Made by a program: the position numbers and the translations under genes. The notes beneath the pieces are model-generated. The model saw nothing but the letters and a program-made list of their open reading frames with translations. It was not told the origin of the DNA and did no database searches. A stretch of DNA of 64,000 nt from JBOFOR01 sp051654865 (GTDB lineage: Bacteria; Bacillota; Clostridia; Peptostreptococcales; Peptostreptococcaceae): positions 1 to 64,000 of the forward strand of contig JBOFYV010000085.1 of the NCBI GenBank assembly GCA_051654865.1, read 5' to 3'. Below are positions 58,892-64,000 of the stretch, in pieces. Position 1 is the first letter of the stretch; each line of letters begins with the position of its first letter.

Positions 58892-58918
58892 CTCCTGTTT
58901 AAATTAGATACTTAGATT

Positions 58919-60469
58919 TTAAACTAAGTATTTTTCTATTATTCTTCTAAGTTCCTCATTTTTAGTTTCTATATAGCTATCGTATGTTAATCCTGATTCA
59001 TCTATTGTTTTTGCTAAGTCATATAGGAACTGAGGTATATCATCTCTTTTAACACTTCCTACTGATTGTGCTAATTTTGTTTTATTAAGTCCTTTTTCTC
59101 CTCCTATAAATACTTCAAATATATCTTTAAGTACTCCATCTATTTTTTTCTTTTTACCTGCTAATCCAATCTTACCTAATTGGTGTGTTCCGCATGAATT
59201 AGGGCACCCCGATATTCTTATACTTGGTAATATATCTTTTGTGAAGTTATTATCTTTAAAGAAATCTAGTATTTCATTTAGCGTACTTTGGCTTTCTCCT
59301 ATACCTATTTGGCATACTGGTACACCTATACAAGCAACACTTTGCTCTAATTTAGTTTCCCCACCAAGGTCTTGAGTTAAATCTAAAATTTCTTTAGCTT
59401 CATTTCCATTCAAGTTTCTTATATACATTCCTTCATCCATAGACAACCTAATTTCTATAGATTCCATATTCTCGATTTTATCTAATATAACTTTATACAC
59501 TTCCATGCTTAACTGACCATTAGTTGGGTGGAAATATACAGAATATAATCCTTTTTGTTTTTGTCCTACTAATCTTACATGCTTTTCATTTATAATGATT
59601 CCTTCTTTATTGCATACAGTAGTTTCGACTTGTAAATCTAATTCTAATTCATTCTTAACTTCTTGTAGATGTTTTTTATAACATTTTAAGAATTCATCTG
59701 CTCCCATTCTTTCTACAATATATCTTATACGAGCCTTGTTTCTATTTTCATAGTTTCCTTCAGCAACAAATAAACGTGTAATAGCTTCTACATGATACAA
59801 TACATCTTTAGTTGCTACTAGCTCATCAAACTCAACGGCTATAGATGGATTTTTACCGATTCCTCCACCTATATAAACTTTGAAATATTCATTTTCATCT
59901 TGTTTTGTAGCTAAGAATCCTAAATCTGCTATTGTAGCATTTCCTGAATCTTTTTTGCTACTAGAGAATGATACTTTTAATTTTCTTGGTAACTTATATG
60001 TAGTTATTTTATTCATAAAATATTCATTCACAGCCATAGCATATTCTGTCACATCAAACTCTTCTTCTACATCTACACCCGTTAACGGAGATAAAGAAAC
60101 ATTTCTCGGGAAATTTCCCCCTCCTCCTCTTGTGTATATGTCATATTTTAAGGCTTCTTCCATTATGTCACATACACTATCTATTGAAATATCGTGTAGT
60201 TGTATTGCTTGTCTTGTAGTTAAATGTACTTTTTCTAAGCTATGCTTTTTAGCTAATTCGTATAAAGTTTTAAATTTATTCACACTCAAAACTCCTGAAG
60301 GTATCCTCATCCTTATCATGAATTTTTCTCCTCCAAGTTGAGCATAAACACCCATTCCGCCAGATGTTGCTTTAAATTCATTTGAAGTTATCTCTTTATT
60401 TGTAAATCTATGACCTAATTCTCTCAATTTAGGTATTTCTTCTTTTAAGACTTTCTTTAAATTATCCAT
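58919..60469 (-). CDS. Ferredoxin-dependent nitrite/sulfite reductase (siroheme)
   Basis: A 516-residue reductase with two repeats of the ferredoxin-like half domain and the siroheme fold. The siroheme/4Fe-4S ligands are C380-x5-C386 (VACIGVPVCQIG) and C422-x3-C426 (SGCPNSCGT). LHTTRQAIQLHDISID-like and GGGGNFPRNVSLSPLTGVD are further marks. It is a single gene without a reductase flavoprotein, so electrons come from ferredoxin. Whether it reduces sulfite or nitrite cannot be settled from sequence. It begins MDNLKKVLKEEIPKL after a good GGAG site. Confidence 0.9.
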   Translation of the reverse strand: MDNLKKVLKEEIPKLRELGHRFTNKEITSNEFKATSGGMGVYAQLGGEKFMIRMRIPSGVLSVNKFKTLYELAKKHSLEKVHLTTRQAIQLHDISIDSVCDIMEEALKYDIYTRGGGGNFPRNVSLSPLTGVDVEEEFDVTEYAMAVNEYFMNKITTYKLPRKLKVSFSSSKKDSGNATIADLGFLATKQDENEYFKVYIGGGIGKNPSIAVEFDELVATKDVLYHVEAITRLFVAEGNYENRNKARIRYIVERMGADEFLKCYKKHLQEVKNELELDLQVETTVCNKEGIIINEKHVRLVGQKQKGLYSVYFHPTNGQLSMEVYKVILDKIENMESIEIRLSMDEGMYIRNLNGNEAKEILDLTQDLGGETKLEQSVACIGVPVCQIGIGESQSTLNEILDFFKDNNFTKDILPSIRISGCPNSCGTHQLGKIGLAGKKKKIDGVLKDIFEVFIGGEKGLNKTKLAQSVGSVKRDDIPQFLYDLAKTIDESGLTYDSYIETKNEELRRIIEKYLV

Positions 60470-60682
60470 ACTATACTCCTTTTACCTTTTTTACAAATTA
60501 TACCATATTTTTATTTGCATATATATTCTTCTATATAAATCTAATCATTTATAATTGTTATACATATAATTCAACTTTATAATGATTAAAATATCTCTTA
60601 CTTATTTCATAGTATCTTAATAAGATGACGAGTTTGGTATAAATAGACTTTAGATTTTTTTAGCTATCTTTTATAATGTAAT

Positions 60683-60711
60683 TTGATTTTTTTACCATAT
60701 ATCGTTATAAT
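60683..60711 (+). promoter_or_regulatory. Strong promoter of the 59-aa ORF
   Basis: TTGATT, 17 bp, TATAAT on the plus strand: -35 with five of six matches and a consensus -10. It lies about 46 bp before the ORF start. The upstream part of this 288-bp gap shows nothing else. Confidence 0.75.
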
Positions 60712-60757
60712 TATAATATACAGGAAATCGTATTCTTGAGAGAGGAGATTAATATGT

Positions 60758-60937
60758 ATGAAAAAAATAATTAAATTCAAAGGTTATTTAATAATATATA
60801 TACTTTTTGTATTTTTATATAGCTTAAGTTTTAAAAACGCTATTAACTCAGAAAGTCTTAAAATTTGCCTTTACTCATCTATCGTTCCAGCAATTGTAGG
60901 AGGTACTGTTACTAGTTTATTATTTAAAAATTACTAA
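60758..60937 (+). CDS. Small membrane protein, 59 aa
   Basis: A 59-codon plus-strand ORF, one of few on this strand. The product has two hydrophobic helices (about 9-24, GYLIIYILFVFLYSLS, and 38-55, LYSSIVPAIVGGTVTSLL) and basic ends MKKIIKFK and FKNY. GAGGAG lies 10 nt upstream of the ATG; an overlapping ATG 4 nt earlier opens only six codons. The near-consensus promoter and the shared terminator after it support expression. It is too short for family assignment; a toxin, a regulator of the nearby MurJ or a stress miniprotein are all guesses. Confidence 0.65.
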   Translation: MKKIIKFKGYLIIYILFVFLYSLSFKNAINSESLKICLYSSIVPAIVGGTVTSLLFKNY

Positions 60938-60976
60938 CTCTTTAGTTTTTAATTTGAATAGATTTTACTCATATGT

Positions 60977-61019
60977 AAAAAAGATATAGTTTAAATTCTA
61001 ACTTAAACTATATCTTTTT
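60977..61019. terminator. Bidirectional terminator
   Basis: A perfect 17-bp stem AAAAAGATATAGTTTAA/TTAAACTATATCTTTTT with a 9-nt loop between convergent genes. Confidence 0.92.
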
Positions 61020-61025
61020 TAATTT

Positions 61026-62600
61026 TTATTTACTTAATTTATTTAAGTTAACTTTAATATTTTTAATTACTGTATTGCATAATTCTTTGGCTTCTTTTAC
61101 ATCAAGTAACAGTACTAAACTTATATATATTACCATTCCTATTACTCCACAAATCAAACAAATTATTGCTATTAATTTTCTACTACTTATATCAAAATTT
61201 ATTCCATATATAAGTAGGCTATTGTATATGTTGTATATTATAAAGCCCATTATTATAGTTGATATTAAAGCTTTAATAAACACACTTAGTATATGTTTAA
61301 AACCTATTTTTCCAATTTTACTTCTAATCGATAAGAATAACATTACAGTAGTCACTATAGCCGATATTGAACTTGCTAACGCCAAACCTCCTATCCCCAT
61401 AACTTTCACTAATATAATTGATAAAATTACATTTATAACTACGGATATAACTGCATTTCTAACTGGGGTCTTTGTGTCTTGTAATGAGTAAAAACTTTTA
61501 GATAATAAATCTTTTAATCCATACGCTAATGTTCCTACAGAGTAAAAGGCTAACGACGTAGATGTTAGATACGTTGCTCTAGAATCAAATGATCCATCTT
61601 CAAATAACACCTTTACAATTGGTGTAGAGAATATAATTAACATCACAGTCATAGGAACCATTAAAATAATTATTATATTAATGGCTTTAGATAAGTTGTA
61701 CTTAAATGATTTCATATTATTTTCACTAGCCAACTTAGATAAAATAGGATACATTACTGTAGTCAATGCAATGGCTATAATACCTACTGCAAACATATTT
61801 AACTTATTTGCATAATTTAAAGCTGTTATACTTCCCTTTTCTAATGTTGATGCTAAAGTTCTATTTACAACCGCATTTATCTGATTTATGTAAGATCCTA
61901 TAAAAACAGGAACTACTAAATAAAGTATCGATTTAATACTTTCATCCTTTATATCAATCTTAAATGAGTGTTTATATTCCTTTTTAAAAAGGAATGGTAT
62001 TTGAAATAACAATTGACCTATATATGCAAATACTGTTCCATATACCATTATATATGAATTAGTTAGTGATCCAATAAATATTGCTACTATAACCAATATG
62101 TTAAATGGAATTGTTACAAGTCCTGATATATATACCTCACCTCTTGCTATTAAATATGAAGATATTAATCCATTTGTAGCAATAAATATCATAGTAAATA
62201 ATAAAATTCTTGAGTATTTTACCGTTAAGTCAAATACATTCCCTTCAAATCCCATAGCAAACAATTTTACTATATAAGGTGTAAATATTAATCCTATAAT
62301 AATTAGTACTACACTTATTATTGTTATTAAGTTAAGTATGTTACTAGTAAATTTATCAACTTCTTTATCTCCGCTTTTTTCTTTTATTTTAAAAAACATT
62401 GGTATAAACGTAGTTCCTAATGCTGCACTTATTCCATCAAATAATACTACGGGGATATTTAAAGCTGTAAGATATGCATCAGTTACATCCCCTGCTCCAA
62501 AAGATTGGGCTAGTACTACATCTCTTAAAAATCCTGTAATCTTAGATATTAAGATTATTATCATAAGTATTACAGCAGTTTTCTTTGTTGTTTTTGACAT
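61026..62600 (-). CDS. murJ: Lipid II flippase MurJ
   Basis: A 524-residue polytopic protein of the MOP superfamily with about 14 helices. It begins TAVILMIIILISKITGFLRD and VVLAQSFGAGDVTDAYLTAL, the MurJ signature, and later has AVVNRTLASTLEKGSITALN and RNAVISVVINVILSIILVKV. MurJ flips lipid II to the outer face for peptidoglycan synthesis; several paralogues can occur in Clostridia. It is monocistronic here, bounded by a strong terminator. Confidence 0.94.
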   Translation of the reverse strand: MSKTTKKTAVILMIIILISKITGFLRDVVLAQSFGAGDVTDAYLTALNIPVVLFDGISAALGTTFIPMFFKIKEKSGDKEVDKFTSNILNLITIISVVLIIIGLIFTPYIVKLFAMGFEGNVFDLTVKYSRILLFTMIFIATNGLISSYLIARGEVYISGLVTIPFNILVIVAIFIGSLTNSYIMVYGTVFAYIGQLLFQIPFLFKKEYKHSFKIDIKDESIKSILYLVVPVFIGSYINQINAVVNRTLASTLEKGSITALNYANKLNMFAVGIIAIALTTVMYPILSKLASENNMKSFKYNLSKAINIIIILMVPMTVMLIIFSTPIVKVLFEDGSFDSRATYLTSTSLAFYSVGTLAYGLKDLLSKSFYSLQDTKTPVRNAVISVVINVILSIILVKVMGIGGLALASSISAIVTTVMLFLSIRSKIGKIGFKHILSVFIKALISTIIMGFIIYNIYNSLLIYGINFDISSRKLIAIICLICGVIGMVIYISLVLLLDVKEAKELCNTVIKNIKVNLNKLSK

Positions 62601-62770
62601 AAATAGTCCTCTTTTCTAAAAATCTCCTTATTTATATTCTTATCTTTTAGTAAACATTTTATATTTATAATTTGGAAATATTTATAATATTATATTATAT
62701 CAAAAACTTTAATACATAAATGTAAATTTAAATTCATAATGAATATTTCTTCATTTTAACGTTTCTTAAT

Positions 62771-62813
62771 AAACAAAAAGATGTATATTCTTTGAATATA
62801 CATCTTTTTGTTT
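62771..62813 (-). terminator. Intrinsic terminator after nifJ
   Basis: A perfect 20-bp stem running AAACAAAAAGATGTATATTC against its complement with a 3-nt loop, directly after the nifJ stop. Confidence 0.93.
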
Positions 62814-62814
62814 A

Positions 62815-64000
62815 TTATTGTTGATTTGCTAATCTCTTATAACTTTCATATCTATCTTTAGAGTTTTGCTCTGCCATACTAAATAGATCTTCTGCTACAT
62901 CTGGATATTGCTTCGCTATAGCTGAGTATCTTACTTGATCCATTAAGAAATCTCTAAAGCTTGCTGTAGGTTCTTTAGAATCTAAGCTAAACGGATTTTT
63001 ACCTTCTGCCTTAAGTTGCGGATTAAATCTATATAAATGCCAGTAACCACATGCTACTGCTTGAGCTTGGTTAGCTGAAGTTCTTCCCATACCTTCTTTT
63101 AAACCATGAGATATACATGGCGCATAAGCAATTATTAATGATGGTCCATCATAGTTTTCAGCTTCTATTATTGCTTTTATAAGTTGATTTTTATCTGCAC
63201 CCATAGCTACTTGAGCTACATATACATTAGAATAACTTATTGCCATCATACCTAAGTCTTTCTTTCTAGATCTCTTACCTGCTGCTGCAAATTTAGCCAT
63301 TGCTGCTACAGGAGTAGATTTAGATGCTTGTCCACCTGTATTAGAGTATATCTCTGTATCAAATACTAATACATTTATATCTTCACCAGATGCAAGTACA
63401 TGGTCAAGTCCACCGTATCCGATATCATATGCCCATCCATCTCCACCTAGTATCCATTGAGATTTTTTAACTAAATAATCTTTTCTAGCTTTAATTTCAT
63501 CTACTAATTCTTTAGCTCTACCACTACAGTTACAAGTCTCTATAGCTTCTAGCACTTTTTTGCTAGCCTCTTTTGATCCTTCTCCACAATCTTTATTATC
63601 TAGCCAATTTTTAAATGCGTCTTTACAACAAGATACTTCATCTATAGATAACAATTCATTCATTGCATCTGCAAGCTTAGCTCTCATTTGCTTAACTGCT
63701 AAATACATACCATATCCAAACTCTGCATTATCTTCAAATAAAGAGTTTGCCCAAGATGGGCCTTTGCCTTCATGGTTAGTTGTATATGGAGTTGATGGTG
63801 CTGAACCACCCCATATTGAAGAACAACCAGTAGCATTTGCTATCATCATTCTATCTCCAAATAATTGAGTAGCTAACTTAATATATGCAGGCTCTCCACA
63901 TCCAGCACAAGCTCCTGAGAATTCTATAAGTGGAGTCTTAAATTGTGAATCCTTAACAGTTTTTCCTGCTACTAAATCACCTTTATATGAAACATTTTCC
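62815..64000 (-). CDS. nifJ: Pyruvate:ferredoxin oxidoreductase, C-terminal part
   Basis: The last ~395 codons of a large NifJ protein; the gene continues past the right edge (an internal Met at 63849 is not the start). The visible part has the cluster motif EFSGACAGCGEPAYIKLA, GCSSIWGGSAPSTPYTTNHE, the thiamine diphosphate-binding GDGWAYDIGYGGLDHVL with SNTGGQASKSTP, and the conserved Cys of YAPCISHGLKEGMGR. It converts pyruvate and CoA to acetyl-CoA, CO2 and reduced ferredoxin, central to clostridial fermentation. Codon use is that of a highly expressed gene. The terminator is very strong. Confidence 0.95.
   Translation of the reverse strand, partial: ENVSYKGDLVAGKTVKDSQFKTPLIEFSGACAGCGEPAYIKLATQLFGDRMMIANATGCSSIWGGSAPSTPYTTNHEGKGPSWANSLFEDNAEFGYGMYLAVKQMRAKLADAMNELLSIDEVSCCKDAFKNWLDNKDCGEGSKEASKKVLEAIETCNCSGRAKELVDEIKARKDYLVKKSQWILGGDGWAYDIGYGGLDHVLASGEDINVLVFDTEIYSNTGGQASKSTPVAAMAKFAAAGKRSRKKDLGMMAISYSNVYVAQVAMGADKNQLIKAIIEAENYDGPSLIIAYAPCISHGLKEGMGRTSANQAQAVACGYWHLYRFNPQLKAEGKNPFSLDSKEPTASFRDFLMDQVRYSAIAKQYPDVAEDLFSMAEQNSKDRYESYKRLANQQ

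Noticed and set aside
60754..60774. Six-codon frame overlapping the 59-aa ORF start as a real peptide
   Set aside because: Too short to support as a gene; noted only as a possible influence on translation.
1..64000. CRISPR arrays, insertion sequences, prophage or integrase genes
   Set aside because: No regularly spaced repeats, transposase, integrase or phage structural genes were seen anywhere in the window.

Overview
The window looks like a chromosomal segment of a low-GC Gram-positive anaerobe of the Clostridia. Coding sequence is very AT-rich, ribosome binding sites are strong GGAGG types, many intrinsic terminators are present, and the gene content is typical of Peptostreptococcaceae (relatives of Clostridioides, Paraclostridium, Romboutsia, Terrisporobacter): pyruvate:ferredoxin oxidoreductase, a ferredoxin-dependent sulfite/nitrite reductase, RNase J, a YgiQ radical SAM protein, and ECF sigma factors paired with DUF4179/DUF4367-like membrane proteins. 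The family assignment is inference. Nearly all genes lie on the minus strand, which fits a single replichore arm. I see no prophage, insertion sequence, CRISPR array or rRNA.

Layout, left to right. 1-2.0 kb: KDG kinase (cut by the window edge), KDPG/KHG aldolase and an RpiR-type regulator, a 2-keto-3-deoxy sugar acid module. 2.1-3.7 kb: nitroreductase, VOC protein and a divergent HxlR regulator with a palindrome between the divergent genes, resembling the electrophile/quinone stress modules of Bacillus. 3.8-9.8 kb: two ECF sigma/membrane anti-sigma-like pairs on either side of a YgiQ radical SAM gene; the first pair is followed by a 38-aa membrane ORF and a lipoprotein. 9.9-14.5 kb: a membrane protein, then a DUF1015 / phosphoglycerate dehydrogenase / class V aminotransferase serine operon, with a long hairpin element directly after the DUF1015 stop codon.

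14.7-23.0 kb: an amino-acid or peptide-derivative utilisation island with two paralogous AGCS symporters around an amidohydrolase, a large HTH regulator and an oxalate/formate-type MFS transporter; short motifs recur upstream of the two transporters beside the regulator. 23.1-29.8 kb: thioesterase, small membrane proteins, PHP phosphoesterase, S1-domain RNA-binding protein, SfsA, histidine phosphatase and MATE pump. 30.0-30.1 kb: tRNA-Thr and tRNA-Cys. 30.3-41.5 kb: Crp/Fnr regulator, class V desulfurase-like enzyme, CDF metal exporter, DNA polymerase IV, DUF1846, a Cys-rich miniprotein, RNase J, a BMP-family lipoprotein with an attenuator-like leader, and a repeat protein. 41.7-46.7 kb: LarA homologue, YkvI-type membrane protein, ACT-domain protein, dicarboxylate/amino acid symporter, and SSB with a LexA-like box in its promoter.

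46.8-56.9 kb: a complete glycogen operon transcribed glgB-glgC-glgD-glgA-glgP-amylase, covering synthesis, branching and mobilisation in one unit. 57.3-64 kb: SPFH/NfeD membrane pair, siroheme reductase, a 59-aa membrane ORF with a near-consensus promoter, MurJ, and the C-terminal part of pyruvate:ferredoxin oxidoreductase running off the right edge.

I found no obviously new multi-gene system. The most promising points are regulatory: the BMP leader, the LexA-like box at ssb, the twin hairpins in the AGCS leader, the hairpin element abutting DUF1015, the repeat flanking DUF1846, and three small membrane ORFs below 60 aa.
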